DNA of 64,000 nt from Hibiscus mutabilis (lineage: Eukaryota; Streptophyta; Magnoliopsida; Malvales; Malvaceae). Shown piece after piece: positions 1 to 11,173 of this stretch. The notes below the pieces were generated by a model. The model saw only the letters and a program-made list of their open reading frames with translations, searched no databases and was not told where the DNA came from. Position 1 is the first letter of the stretch. Each line of letters begins with the position of its first letter. The stretch spans positions 434,001-498,000 of the forward strand of contig CM033741.1 of assembly GCA_019671005.1 (NCBI GenBank). The letters run 5' to 3'. Both the position numbers and the translations under genes were made by a program.

Positions 1-162
1 GTATAAATTTAAAAATATATACATAGTAACAAATTATAATATTGATTAAATTTTAAAATAATAATTATTTTTCTCCAGTTCCAGGCTTCCAGCTTTCCAT
101 AAATACCAAACCACCCTGAAGCTGTACTTTTTATTTTATTTGTGCGATCCCGACTTACCATC

Positions 163-3143
163 ATGGCCATGCTCGATTCCTTCTTCATCAAAGGCTTCAA
201 AGCTGCTAAATGGTATTTCCCCCTCAATTTCGTTTCTTAATGTACTAATCTTCATGTTTACATTTATTTTTCAATTCGTCGAATTTTCTGCTTATTGTTC
301 TCTGTTACTTAATCTTGTTTGATGATTCATTTCTTTTTTACTCTCATAATTATTAGTTCGATCAATTTTGAAGATTTAGCTTAATTCGTTTCAAGTTTGA
401 TCTTCTTTTTTTTTTTGGGGGGGGGGGGGATATGCAGCAAAACTTTACTGAAGTTAACAATTCCGCGGATAAAGTTATTAAGGAACAGGAGAGAGATTCA
501 GATGAAGCAGATGCGCCGCGAAATTGCTAAGCTTCTTGAGACTGGCCAAGAAGCTACTGCTCGAATTCGAGTATGTTATTATTATTTTATCCAGATTTAA
601 ATATATATATATATATATATATTAAATTTATTCTTCTGAAGTGCAAATATATGCATTTGATAACCTAAGTATGATGTTTTTATTATTTAGTGAAGTGATT
701 TAGGTTTTTGGTACATTCTAAATTTGCTGTTTTTAGAAGGTATTGTAATTCTTTTGCGTGCTTACTTGAAATTGAGTCGATAGTTTCTTATGAAGTAATG
801 CTTGGGGTTTATATTTCAGGTGGAACATATAATAAGAGAAGAAAACATGATGGCTGCACAGGAGATCCTTGAGTTGTTTTGCGAGCTTATTGCCGTCCGG
901 CTTCCGATCATAGAGACTCAAAGGTTATTGCTTGAACTTTTTGGAGTCTTTATCTTTCTGTTTCTTAATATTTTGAATTTGATTCAATTGCTTGGTGTCT
1001 GAACCAGTTTGGTAAGATGAAATTTGCAAGGTAGGAGATATCAACTTTAGGTTGAAGGATGGGGCCAAACATTTGTAGAAAGGCTTTGGTGGTTGAGTGG
1101 AAAAGTAGTTTGACCAAATTCTTCAGGTTGAAGATTATATCTATAAAGGAAAAGTAACTGAACGCCTGGGGTTCTTTGACTAGAACAAAATCCTCACATT
1201 CTACATCGTTTCATTGAATGTTTGATAAGGTTTCATTATTTAGAAGTTGATGAACTACCTTAATACTGTCTTTAATATGGTTTCATTGAATGTTTAATAA
1301 TTCTCTTTTGTAGTATAATTATCATAATACCTTTCTCCTATGTATTGCCATGCCAATATTAGAATCTCGGGCTGCCTTTGGCATGTTCATACATGAAGCA
1401 TTAGCACCTTTTTGGAGATAGATCAATCTTTGCTAGGTTATAATCAGCACATATCACCTAAATAATGTAGGTCACGTGATGTTCTTCACTAGATGCACTT
1501 CCAATTTCTCCACTCTTATTGCTGACTTTATTGCCTTGATGAATGACATTTTTGCACAATGCTGTTTTTTTTAGTTTGGATCTCTTATATTCTCACAGAA
1601 GAAGTTGATAAGTTATAAGTTTTTTAAGTTGCTCATAGTAAATAAACAAGTTAAAAACAAACTGCTTATGGTATAATGGAACTTTGAAGAATCGTCCTTT
1701 TTCAGGGAATGTCCTCTAGACTTGAAGGAAGCGATAAGTAGCGTTTGTTTTGCTGCACCAAGATGTGCTGATCTACCAGAGTTGCTACAGGTTCAAATGC
1801 TATTTACTGCCAAGTATGGAAAGGAATTTGTATTAGCTGCAAGTGAGCTGAGGCCAGATTGTGGTGTTAATCGTCAGGTATTAGAAGTTCGAAGGCTCGT
1901 TGTGTATTTTCATTTTGTATTTTTATTCTTCTAGTTGACATCCTCCTACATGCAGTTGATAGAATTATTATCTATACGTGCTCCTCCTCCTGAAGTGAAA
2001 TTGAAGATTCTAAAAGAAATTGCTGAAGAGCATGAGTTGGAATGGGATCCAGCTTCTACCGAATCTGAGTTTTTCAAACCACATGAAGATTTATTGGTAA
2101 GTAAATTTTGGGCTGTGTTTTCTTGTTCTCTGCTCCCATTTCGTTTACATGCCTATTTTGTTTGTCAGAATGGCCCAACGCAGTTTGTAACCGAGTCAAA
2201 GTTACCTCTTCCAGCGGAGAATCATGGTGAAACATTGACTTCTGCCGCTGATCATGCCCAAACCGAGCAGCCAGATTCTGATTCGGACTTTGACCTGGTA
2301 GATTTTCCTGAAGTTCCTAATGTGTCATTGCAGCCAAGCACTAATGCTGCATCATCACTGGTAACTAGCCCACCTTCATCAGCTGCTCCAGAACTTGAAA
2401 TTGATCGTTCATCTAAACATTCTAGAGCTTCTGGTTATGTGTTACAAATGCTCCTGTTGGAGCCCGATATATTGATGCAAGAAAATACAATAACTAAAGA
2501 AAGCGAAACTCCCGATGATCCAGCTGCAGCCAAAGAAAACAAACAGTTTCTGCCTTTCATTTCTCCTGCATCGGTATCTGCTTCATCAATTTCTGCAAGA
2601 CCAAGTGATCCAACACCGGCTATTTTGAAACCAAAAAGTGAGGCCAACTTTGATCTAGAGGATGTTTTAGCTGCAGCTCAGTCAGCTGCTGAAAGTGCTG
2701 AGCGTGCAGCAGCAGCAGCTCGCTCAGCAGCAAATCTTGCACAAGTCAGATTTGCCGAACTTAAGCAGAAAAAGAATGTCCAGTATGGTAAGGACAGCTC
2801 TGATAACCGCCTTCATACGAATATTCCTCATCAACCAGCTAGTAAGGAATACCCGAATTTTGATCATCTAAACTCGACTACCTATCCCGGTGATGTTTTA
2901 TATTCTCCGGACTCCGATGTAACACCTCAGGATGAGGAGCACAAAGGATCAGAATCATCATATCTTCCTTCCATGAGCAAATTGAAAGTAGGTTCGGATT
3001 CACCGGTTTCCGGATATGATGCTATTGAACAAGATCAACATCAGAAGCAGCCGCAGAGATTGCCTTCAATGAATGATGAATACTTGTATCCAAACCTTTT
3101 TGGATCCGGTGATTCTTTTAAACATAATTCCGGTAGTCATTAA
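163..3143 (+). CDS. IST1-like protein (ESCRT-III regulator), six exons, ~524 aa
   Basis: Exons by splice sites and frame: 163-212, 438-570, 820-923, 1706-1877, 1956-2096, 2169-3143; all GT-AG, phases consistent, total 1575 nt. The start ATG at 163 begins MAMLDSFFIKGFKAAK. Residues ~1-175 form the helical IST1 domain typical of the family: a basic, Arg/Lys-rich stretch (MKQMRREIAKLLETGQEATA), the segment ending in ETQRECPLDLKEAISS, then YGKEFVLAASEL and HELEWDPAST. IST1 proteins bind ESCRT-III subunits and recruit the Vps4/SKD1 ATPase at multivesicular endosomes. The large last exon is acidic and low complexity (DSDSDFDLVDFPEVP) and has an alanine-rich helix (~residues 360-395, AAAQSAAESAERAAAAARSA) that could be a coiled coil. 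A second ATG (165 region, third codon) could also initiate. No disruption is seen. Family call is strong; which IST1-like paralogue it is cannot be told from sequence alone. Confidence 0.9.
409..433 (+). repeat. T11-G13 homopolymer junction in IST1 intron 1
   Basis: A run of eleven T followed directly by thirteen G ends a few bases before the AG acceptor of intron 1 (exon 2 starts at 438). The T run can serve as the polypyrimidine tract. The G run sits where the acceptor-proximal pyrimidines normally are. Such runs are prone to length variation and assembly error. Confidence 0.8.
599..622. repeat. (TA)n microsatellite in IST1 intron 2
   Basis: About eleven to twelve uninterrupted TA units directly after the exon 2 donor region. 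Ordinary intronic microsatellite. Confidence 0.9.
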
Positions 3144-3229
3144 GTCTACCGCAGGCTTTTGTTGATTGGATTTGTATTATAACAGCTTTCAGATATGGTG
3201 TTCATCTTTATGTTATTTTGTTTTATTTG
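3144..3229 (+). other. IST1-like gene 3' flank
   Basis: The T-rich 3' region after the stop codon (TTTGTATTATAAC, TTATTTTGTTTTATTTGC) resembles a plant near-upstream polyadenylation region, but no AATAAA is present before the repeat cluster begins. Confidence 0.4.
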
Positions 3230-4125
3230 CAAGGGTTTAAATTTGATACACATGCTTGCCTATTTTTACTATAAATTAAAATTAAACTTAAACACTAAAA
3301 AACTAAATCTCAAACCCTAAACTCTAAATGCTAAACAATAACCTTAAATTTTAAACCTTACAACTTAAACTCTAAACCCTAAATTAAACCCCTAGCCCCT
3401 AAAATTAAAAGGTCTGTATAAACTTTGTATTGAAGTTTTTCTCTATTGGGTTTAAATTTGATATACAGGCTAAACCCTAAACTCTAAACCATAAATGCTA
3501 AACACTAACCTTAAATTCTAGACCCTATAACCTAAACCTCTAAACTCTAAACCCTAAACTAAACCCCTAAAACTAAAAGGTCTGTATAAACTAAAGTTTA
3601 CACAGACTATGTATTAAAGTTTTTCTCTATTGGGTTTAAATTTGATACACAGGCTGTGTAAAATTTTACACAAGCCTGCCTATTTCTTCTATAAATCAAA
3701 ATTAAACCTAAACCCTAAAAAACTAAACCCCAAACCATAAACCCTAAACCCTAAATGCTAAACACTAACCTTAAATTCTAAACCCTGCAAGCTAAACCCT
3801 AAACTAAACCCTTAACCCCTAAAACTAAAAGGTCTGTATAAACTAAAATTTACATAGACTATGTATTAAAGTTTTTCTCTATTGAGTTTAAATTTGATAC
3901 GCAGGCTGTGTAAAATAAATTTTACACAAGCATGTCTATTTCTATTATAAATCAAAATTAAACCTAAACCCTAAAAAACCAAACCCCAAACCCTAAATAC
4001 TAAACACTAACCTTAAATTCTAAACCTACAACCTAAACCCCTAAACTTTAACCCCTAAACTAAACCTTAACCCCTAAAACTAAAAGATCTGTGAACACTG
4101 TGTATTGAAGTTTTTCTCCATTTGT
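3230..4125. repeat. Tandem cluster of about four CCCTAAA-rich TIR units (family A)
   Basis: Four head-to-tail units of roughly 180-250 bp. A full unit opens with TTTGATACACAGGCTGTGTA, runs through TATAAATCAAAATTAAAC, holds a degenerate tract of AAACCCTAAA/AACTCTAAA words, and closes with CTAAAAGGTCTGTATAAACT then TTTACACAGACTATGTATTA. The closing sequence is the inverse of the opening one, so each unit has ~22-bp imperfect terminal inverted repeats like a MITE. Unit 1 has lost part of its opening end. Related single copies lie near 19.95, 23.38 and 61.18 kb. The interior resembles plant telomere repeats (TTTAGGG) but is too degenerate to be recently telomeric. Confidence 0.75.
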
Positions 4126-4163
4126 AAAATAGTCAAAACATGTAAACAACCAATGCTTTTAAA

Positions 4164-4263
4164 ATACTGCTGCTGTGATTCCACTTCAAATTGATATATT
4201 CTTTGCACAAGATTTAATCCACCATTTGGCTTTGAATTCGAAGTGGAATCACAGCAGCAGTAT
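4164..4263. repeat. Perfect 24-bp inverted repeat with 52-bp loop
   Basis: Positions 4164-4187 (ATACTGCTGCTGTGATTCCA and on) are the exact reverse complement of 4240-4263. The stem lies at the 3' end of the ANTH pseudogene. Transcribed, it would fold into a 24-bp perfect hairpin. It may be a local snap-back duplication. Confidence 0.8.
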
Positions 4264-4303
4264 CTGTCGTGTACGTTGTTACAATGGCTTTTTGACAAAG
4301 CCA

Positions 4304-5575
4304 TTAAACAATATCAATAGAAACCTGCAATTCACCGTAGTCTTGGTCAAAAACAACCCAAACCTTGCTTATTTTGGTTTCAAGAGTGAATGAGAATCGA
4401 TCCGATGACGAACTAGTATCTTCATCCACTTCCTTCACGCTTCCTTTCCCCATAGGCGTCAAGGTGCCGGTCCGACGCATTATAGAGCACTGTTCCAATG
4501 CCAAAACATGATCCATGGTGGTTATCTGCACACTAGGATACTCGAGATTCTTGTTTTCCATGACTCGTTTGCATATTTCGTAGGGCTGAGCATGGTTAAC
4601 CGCAAAACCGAAAACCGATCCGATCCGAGGTGTTTGGACGGTTTATAGTTCATAAGTTTACGAACCGTGGTTAATCGAACCGAATCGAATTGAATCGAAT
4701 TTGATTTTTTATTTAATTTATAGTTATTTTTATAATGTAGAAATAAGTATTTTATACTTACAATACTATAGATGTATTTTTAATTATTATTTTTTATTTA
4801 AAAAATTAAGTTTTTAATAAATATTTATGAAAAAAACTTTACAACTCTAACTTTTTAATGTTTAAAAGTCATCAAATAAAGTTATTTTGTCAAAATAAAA
4901 TATAAAATTTTAAAAACTAACGTTAATATGGAAAAACTAAAAACCGAAGTTAACCGAACTGAAAACTGATAGTTACTAAAATGGCTTACCGAATTAAACC
5001 GAAACCGAACTGTATACCCCTAATATTTCGTACAGTTCGTGAAGCTCTGTGCTTTTTCGAGAAGCACTCTTGAGTATGTCGCAGGCCAGAGTTCTTGTCG
5101 GTCTCGTCAAATCGAATAACATGTTGATGAGAATCTCGACGCCTTCGCGGTACATTGTGTAAACTTGGAAGCTCTCTTTTAAGGTGTTCCCCATGGCTGC
5201 CTGAGCCAAGTTGTCTGCAGGTAGCACGATATCATGCGGCGAACAATCCAGGACCCTGTCTATAAACGCTTGGCATTTAAGAAACTTGCGGAACACGGTA
5301 TCGACTGACTTCTCCTCGTAACATCCTAACTCCAAGTCGTTGAACATGACCGGTTCGAGTTTCCCAGCTTGGTTAATGGCTCATCCCACTCGTTCTTCGA
5401 GATAAGCCGCGTAGCTATGTAGGAACGAGAACGAAGAATTGAAGAAAGAGTTGTTGGCGGTAATCTGGAGATGACCGGAGAAATGAGCGCTACGTAGCTC
5501 TTGTTCGAAGCAACGGTTGCCTCCGCGTAAGAGTCTACGGATGAGGGAAAGAGATTTTTTTTCTATAACCATTGG
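4304..5575 (-). pseudogene. ANTH-domain clathrin-assembly (AP180/CALM-like) pseudogene, 5' truncated
   Basis: Reads right to left. Segment 5572-5381 gives FFNSSFSFLHSYAAYLEERV. An in-frame TGA at about 5383-5381 stands where the family has a Trp after ERVG, and the frame then continues AINQAGKLEPVMFNDLELGC. Segment 5347-5031 carries the ANTH helices (FRKFLKCQAFIDRVLDCSP, NTLKESFQVYTMYREGVEIL, LHELYEI). After a MITE insertion the frame resumes in 4572-4304 with CKRVMENKNLEYPSVQITTM then DHVLALEQCSIMRR. The N-terminal ~100 residues of the ANTH domain, including the phosphoinositide-binding start, are absent upstream of 5575. ANTH proteins link PI(4,5)P2 membranes to clathrin. With a missing start, a stop and an insertion, this copy should be dead. 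Confidence 0.85.
4581..5022. mobile_element. 442-bp hAT-type MITE inserted in the ANTH pseudogene
   Basis: Bounded by TAGGGCTGAGCATGG on the left and GTATACCCCTA on the right (imperfect TIR TAGGG...CCCTA) and flanked by the 8-bp direct repeat ATATTTCG at 4573-4580 and 5023-5030. The interior is rich in AACCGAA/CGGTT words. Eight-bp target duplications and TAGGG ends fit the hAT superfamily. Removing it rejoins the ANTH reading frame exactly, which proves insertion into an existing exon. Confidence 0.85.
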
Positions 5576-6540
5576 CCCAAAAAACTAGCCACTTGAGATC
5601 ATATAAGGATCATACAACAGATGTAATAAAAAACGAGACTATGTAACATTATAAGCCCCCACTTGAAAAAAAAAAAACAAGATTGAATTAAGAGTAAATA
5701 CTTCGAATATAAATGCTATGAACTAAGCAAATTAGATTAAAAGAATGGTTTTATAACATTTGACTAATGAGTTGAATATAAATAATTATACTACACCACT
5801 AAACCTCGACTGGGATTCTCTTCCTTTTTCAACTCAGAATTGCTTGTTGCAGATGAAAGTAGAGTGGGTTGGCAGAGAAGGCTGTTTTAACATTGGGAAT
5901 ATGTAATTTACCACGTTTCGAATCGTGTCTTAAACCAAATTTCATTGTCCACCCAAAGTCTGTCAGTTATGGTTGGGTGAAAATGTCTGGAAATATTTTT
6001 GAGTAATTTACGGTTTATAAATATAAAAAAGTTGATCGAATTGAATAAAAATATTTATAATTAATTCGATTTTTTATCAAAATAAAGTTTAAATATAAAA
6101 AAATCCAAAACCGAATAAATCAAATGATCACAAAACTTTTGTTTAGCTTGAATAAATGTAAAACAAGCATTGCAACAAGTACAAATCAGCCCACCAACTA
6201 AGCAAAAGATTGTGGCCCGTCCAAACCTATATAAGAATTGCCCTTAAAGGTTAGCTGACATTCCAACTATCCTTTTCTTATCAAAATATTATTACATTCC
6301 AAATTACTTAGTTTGGAACTACCCTCTAAGTAGACAATTATTAGGGGAAGTTGGAAAATCTTTTTTTGGATGAACTATAATTAAATTTTAGAATTTTAGG
6401 GTTCAAAATATAATTCTATTATTAAATTATATTATAATCTTTTAATTTTAAAACGATTATTGGTTATTTTTATCATTTTAAGCTCCGACTATGAGTCTAT
6501 GATCATACTTTGTAATTGAAAAAAAAATTATATTTAACAC
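5576..6540. other. Intergenic, no gene seen
   Basis: AT-rich sequence without a convincing coding frame, RNA gene or structured repeat. The missing 5' part of the ANTH gene is not here. Confidence 0.6.
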
Positions 6541-7370
6541 TGCGGTGAAAATTAAAAATTTCTACACTCAAGTGCCTTAGTTTTACGGTTTATAGATTCA
6601 ATTTAGGTTTTAAAGTTTAGTGGTTTAGGTTTAAGAGTTTAGAATTTAGGGATAGTGATTAGAATTTAAGGTTTAGGGTTTAGGTTTTAGGGCAATATGG
6701 TGAGGGATTTAAATTTTCCTATAAACCCTAAAGTTCAACCCTAAACCCTAAATTTTAGTCACAACACTTAAATTCTAAACACCTAAACTTAAAAACCTAA
6801 ACATTATACCCTAAATTGAATCTATAAACCCAAAAACTAAAGTATTTGTGGAAACTTGTAGGAACCGTTTGGTTCTAAAAAATATTTTCTAATTTTGTTT
6901 TCCATTTTCAGTTTTTCAAAATAAAAAATAGTTATTTATTAAATAATTAAATTAAAATATTATTATTTGAAAAATAATATTATAATGAAAATATGATTAA
7001 ATAAACCAAATTCTAAATTTGATATTAGAAGGATTCGAACCCGGGTTAAAATAAAATTTAAAAACCCTTGTTTTCATCTTTTCTACTTTTCTAAAATATT
7101 TTCAATGAAAATAGTGAAAACATCTTTTTTATGTTTTCAAAATTTCACTCATTTTTATTTTCTAAAAATCATTTTAAATTTTTTTTCAACATTTTCTATT
7201 TTCTAAGAAAATGCAAATGAAAATGGCTTGTATTCTCTAGAACCAAATACACCCTTAGTTTCCACCACGAGTATATAGAATAATTACCAAAAAATGTGGG
7301 TGAGTATGTGTTTGTGAAACCTAAAAATTAAGGTACGGAAACTTTTAATTTTCACGACCGGAGTAAAGAA
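6541..7370. repeat. Nested inverted-repeat element with opposed TTTAGGG and CCCTAAA tracts
   Basis: An outer pair, GTGAAAATTAAAAATTTC (from ~6545) against its inverse near 7340-7360, and an inner pair, GGTTTATAGATTCAATTTAG (6578-6600) against CTAAATTGAATCTATAAACC (~6810-6832). Inside the inner pair the left half holds TTTAGGG-like words and the right half CCCTAAA-like words, so the telomere-like tract itself is inverted about ~6715. Outer limits are approximate. Confidence 0.55.
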
Positions 7371-7411
7371 TAATTATACAAAAAATGTGTGATATGGGAA
7401 ATTCTAAAATG

Positions 7412-7718
7412 AAACAGCTTAGGGTGGGGCTAAAATGAGGCAGAATTTGTGTAACTACATAAATTCTTACCAATTTTGTAAGAATTTGTGCAAGACTGGG
7501 TAAGAATTTGTATAACTACATAAATTTTGACCATTTTTTGTAAGAATTTGTGTAGATTTTACCTTAGGTACACAAGTTCTCATATTATAACCTAAATTCT
7601 TACCATTTTGGTAAGAATTTGTGTAAATTGTAAAGATTTGTGTAACTACACAAATTCTTACCAATTTAGTAAGAATTTGTATAAATACGTCTCATTTTAG
7701 CCTTACCCTAGAATCACC
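7412..7718. repeat. Fold-back MITE built of AAATTCTTACC / GGTAAGAATTT palindromes
   Basis: Ends CTTAGGGTGGGGCTAAAATG (left) and CATTTTAGCCTTACCCTAG (right) are inverted repeats. Between them the palindromic word AAATTCTTACCAATTTNGTA followed by AGAATTTGTGTAACTACA recurs about four times in both orientations. Confidence 0.65.
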
Positions 7719-7804
7719 CTCGTGATATATATGTGTGTAAAACCCATCATAATCATAAAAACAATTTTTAAATGAACAAATTACTGGTCTAATGATACGT
7801 GAAC

Positions 7805-8078
7805 ACGAGAAATTATATCATAGGCCCGGCTCGCCATGTCATCCATGGTCTCAACCAATAAAAAACATCAATTTCATTAAATTTTTTCATGCCATCTTTT
7901 TACTAAGTGAATCTACAATTGGTAAAAATGAATTTTAATTTAATTTATAGTAAATCTGGGTGAAGATTCACTTGGTAAAAAGATGACATGAAAAAATTTA
8001 ATAAAATTGATGCTTTTTATTGGTTGGTACCATAGATGAAATGGCGAGCCGGGCCTATGATATAATTTCTCTGTGAAT
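7805..8078. mobile_element. MITE with ~100-bp inverted repeats (family C, copy 1)
   Basis: Left end GAGAAATTATATCATAGGCC, GGCTCGCCATGTCATCCATG; right end is its inverse ending TGATATAATTTCTCTGTG. Inner arms GCCATCTTTTTACTAAGTGA and TCACTTGGTAAAAAGATG also pair. A diverged second copy lies at ~46.72-46.99 kb. Confidence 0.75.
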
Positions 8079-8614
8079 ACAGATACAAAACCTTTGATAC
8101 CCTAAAATAATGATCAATTGTGTTATAAAATAATCAAAATCTGTGGAACTTGGAGCCACTTTTAAAATTTAAATAAAGGGGATACTTTTGACTTATTTCC
8201 AATCAATGGAGGGGATCATTTAAGGTAGCAGAAGCAGGAACCTTCGTACCCTTTGATACCCAAGTTGTGTTTATCTCATGCTGAACTTGCATGTGGGCAT
8301 TATAAAATTGAGACATCAATTCAAAGCTTACATTATTTGTGTAATGAATTATGGAAATTTGCCATTTGGACAAAGCACAGCCTCAAACATTTCTAATGTC
8401 CCCCCAATTCTCTAATCATGCAAAATTCTAATCCAACAATAATATTATTTAATTAGGTTTTGTCTCCAAGAAATTTGTAGAATAAAAACTTAAGCTAGGA
8501 AACAAATTTGCCCCAAGTTGCCAACTTTGGGGAAAACTTTAAACAGCTGTATACATGCTTATGTCTCAGTTTATAACTTGATTTGGTTTGATTGGATTAT
8601 CCTTTGCAAATGTC

Positions 8615-9000
8615 AAATTATAATTTTGGTCCCTCTATCATGCTTTGATTTAAGATTTAGTCATTTTACTTTATTTAAATATAATTTGATCTTTTATTTT
8701 TATAATGTTATTAGTTAATCCAAATTGTTCGTATTATTAACTATTTTTGTTAAAAGTATGAATTGGATTTTAAACCACCATTTTCCCCCCAAAATTCTTT
8801 TGTTCGCACAATGAGTTTGGAAATGTGCGTTTAAGAAAGAAAACACATTAGTATTTTAATTTGAATAGTTAGTTGTATTAATTATTTGAACTAACTAATG
8901 ATATTATAACATAAAGGAACATATTGTGTCTAATTAAAGTATATGCACTAAATTGCAAATTTGAGCATAGTAGAGGGGTCAAATCATATTTTGACCATTA
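8615..9000. repeat. Diverged fold-back element
   Basis: TCAAATTATAATTTTGGTCC plus CTCTATCATGCT near 8615-8645 is the imperfect inverse of AGCATAGTAGAGGGGTCAAA and TCATATTTTGACC near 8962-8995, with more AT-rich pairing inside. Probably an old MITE; no target duplication established. Confidence 0.5.
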
Positions 9001-9114
9001 ATAAATAAAAATGTTTTTAATCAGATTTAATTAAAAACACATAAATATTACTATAGAATGTTTTTGGGTAATTAAATTATATTTTTTTGACAGTATAAAT
9101 TGTATATTTTTAAT

Positions 9115-9292
9115 GAAAAAAATCTTCTATCCTTTTTCATGCTCATTTTTATGCCACGACACTAAAATATTAAATTCTAAAATCTAAACCTTAAATCGTA
9201 TACCTTAAAAAATACACTATACTTCTAGTTTTTTAAACTTTAAATCTTAATCCTAACCCTAAACATTAATTATAAACTTAATTTTTTAAGGC
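9115..9292. repeat. CCCTAAA-like tract (family B-like copy)
   Basis: Begins with AAAATCTTCTATCCTTTTTC, then AAATTCTAAAATCTAAACC and CCTAACCCTAAAC words. The layout resembles the family B copies near 41.1 and 47.3 kb, but the match is weak. Confidence 0.4.
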
Positions 9293-9477
9293 GGAACCAT
9301 TGAGAGAGAAAAAAAAAAGGATTTTTATTTTTTAATTCAACAGATCGGATGAAATTAGATAAACATATCTATTTTTTTATTTTAGACTTTACATGTTGAC
9401 AATAAAATATTGATAAAATTATTTAAATAACTTGACGTCACATCTTGAAGAAAATCATGCATTATTTGAAAAACGAA

Positions 9478-10322
9478 GAGTAAACTACACATATAACCAT
9501 TTAATTATAGGGTTGGTGTCAGTTTGATTATTATACTTTTAATTTTGACAATTTTATCACGTAACTATTTAATTGATTCCAATCAAACCACCAACCATTA
9601 AAAAATGAAGAAACTGACGTGGTTGTTAAATACAATTGGTATAATTACACATTAGGTCCTATTATTTACACAATTATCAATTTGGTCCTAATTTTAATTT
9701 AATAAAATAAATTAATTATTAAATAAAGTGATGACACATGTCACCTGATTTGAGAAAGAAAAAAAATGAGAGAGGCTTGGCTTTGAGGGGAATTAGACCC
9801 TTACCTGGGTGGTGTAAGTTGTGTGCTCTTGCCACTAGACCAAGCTCAATTTTAAGATATGGAACACAACATTTAATATATATTTTAGTTGGCTATTATT
9901 GACATGATAAAGGAAATAAATATGGATTAAGAGGACTCGAACATGACACACTTAAGATGCATAAAAACATTTAAATTAATAAAATAAATCTAATAATTAA
10001 ATTAAAATTATCACCACCCAATAGGGGTTCGATTCCCCTCAAAGCCAATATAAATAGCTAAAGTCCTCCATTTAATTGAATAATTAATTAATTTTATTAA
10101 ATTAAAATTAGGTCCAAATTTATAGATTGTGTAAATAACGATGACCAAATATATAATTATACCAATTTTATTTAACAGCCACGTTAGCCTCTCTGTTTTT
10201 TTAATGGTCGGTGGCTTGATTGGAACTAATTAAATAGTTATATGGTAAAATTACCAAATTGAAAGTATAGTAGTTAAATTGACACAAATCTCATAATTAA
10301 GTGGTCATCTGTGTAATTTATC
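9478..10322. mobile_element. Long-inverted-repeat element with tRNA-like boxes (family D, copy 1)
   Basis: About 845 bp. Left arm starts GTAAACTACACATATAACCA; the right arm is its inverse ending GGTCATCTGTGTAATTTATCC. Each arm is ~290 bp. On the minus strand the left arm holds an A-box-like GGTCTAGTGGCAAG and a B-box-like GGTCTAATTCC (9780-9850). The right arm has GGGGTTCGATTCCCC at 10023-10038 on the plus strand, a very good Pol III B box, but its A-box half is missing. A second B-box-like word (GTTCGAGTCC, minus strand) lies near 9930-9945. Three more family copies occur in the window. Confidence 0.75.
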
Positions 10323-10582
10323 CATAAATGAAAGAGGGGAAGCAAAAGGGTTGCAATCATGAAATTGGTCAAATGTGAAAACAAAGGTGGAATTATGGGA
10401 GTTTGATGTGATTAGCCGCGTAAACATGGCACCACTGCAATCGTACACAGTACCCCTTCATTATCACATCTCTAATCGTATATAAATTAGAGAGTAAGGT
10501 CTAATTTATATAATATTTAAATTTATAGGACCTAAATTGTCATTAGACTAAAAAACATGAAGGGGCCAAATAAAAAATATTT

Positions 10583-10898
10583 ATAAAAATTATAGTAAAC
10601 TATACTAGATACCATTAAACTTTAAGTTTAGTATTGATTATACCACTAAACTAAAATTCGATATTATTTTAGCACTTAATTTTAGTTTAGGCTTCAATTA
10701 TGCCACCGAGTCGTTAAAATTCATCCATGTCATCACATGTAAACCATTAAGATCCATCCACGTCATCGATTTTAATGGCCCAGATGTATAATTGATGTAT
10801 AAACTAAAGTTCAATTTTAAAAATAATATCGAATTTTAGTTCAGTGAAATAATCAATATTAAACTTAAAATTTAGTGGTATCAGGTGAGTTTACGCTG
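10583..10898. mobile_element. Fold-back MITE (~315 bp)
   Basis: TAAACTATACTAGATACCAT then TAAACTTTAAGTTTAGTATT on the left pairs with AATATTAAACTTAAAATTTA then GTGGTATCAGGTGAGTTTAC on the right. Internal arms TAAAATTCGATATTATTTT and AAAATAATATCGAATTTTA also pair. No coding content. Confidence 0.7.
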
Positions 10899-11173
10899 AA
10901 AATTAATATTTAATATGAGTTTATAAAAATTAGTGATATTTTTAAGACAAATTTTTCAAAAAAAAAAAAGAGAAAGAGAACTGATGGTGAACTTTTAAAT
11001 TTTGGGGTTGATAAGCCCCTTTCACCTTCTCATGCCTCGTCCTTGAAAACGTTGTAGCGTGGTTTGGTGAAGGCTTTTTATCATATTTGAAGAAAGACAT
11101 CGTTTGATTGCACAAATAGACCCATTGAATTGTTGTTGGATATTAAATAAGCATAAAAAATGAAGGTTATGGT

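Noticed and set aside
1935..2168. Continuous frame through IST1 intron 5
   Set aside because: The intron happens to be open in frame, but clear GT (2097) and AG (2167-2168) signals and family similarity place a splice there.
7440..7690. CRISPR-like array of repeats
   Set aside because: Repeats are palindromic and alternate in orientation with no unique constant-length spacers; plant nuclear fold-back element.
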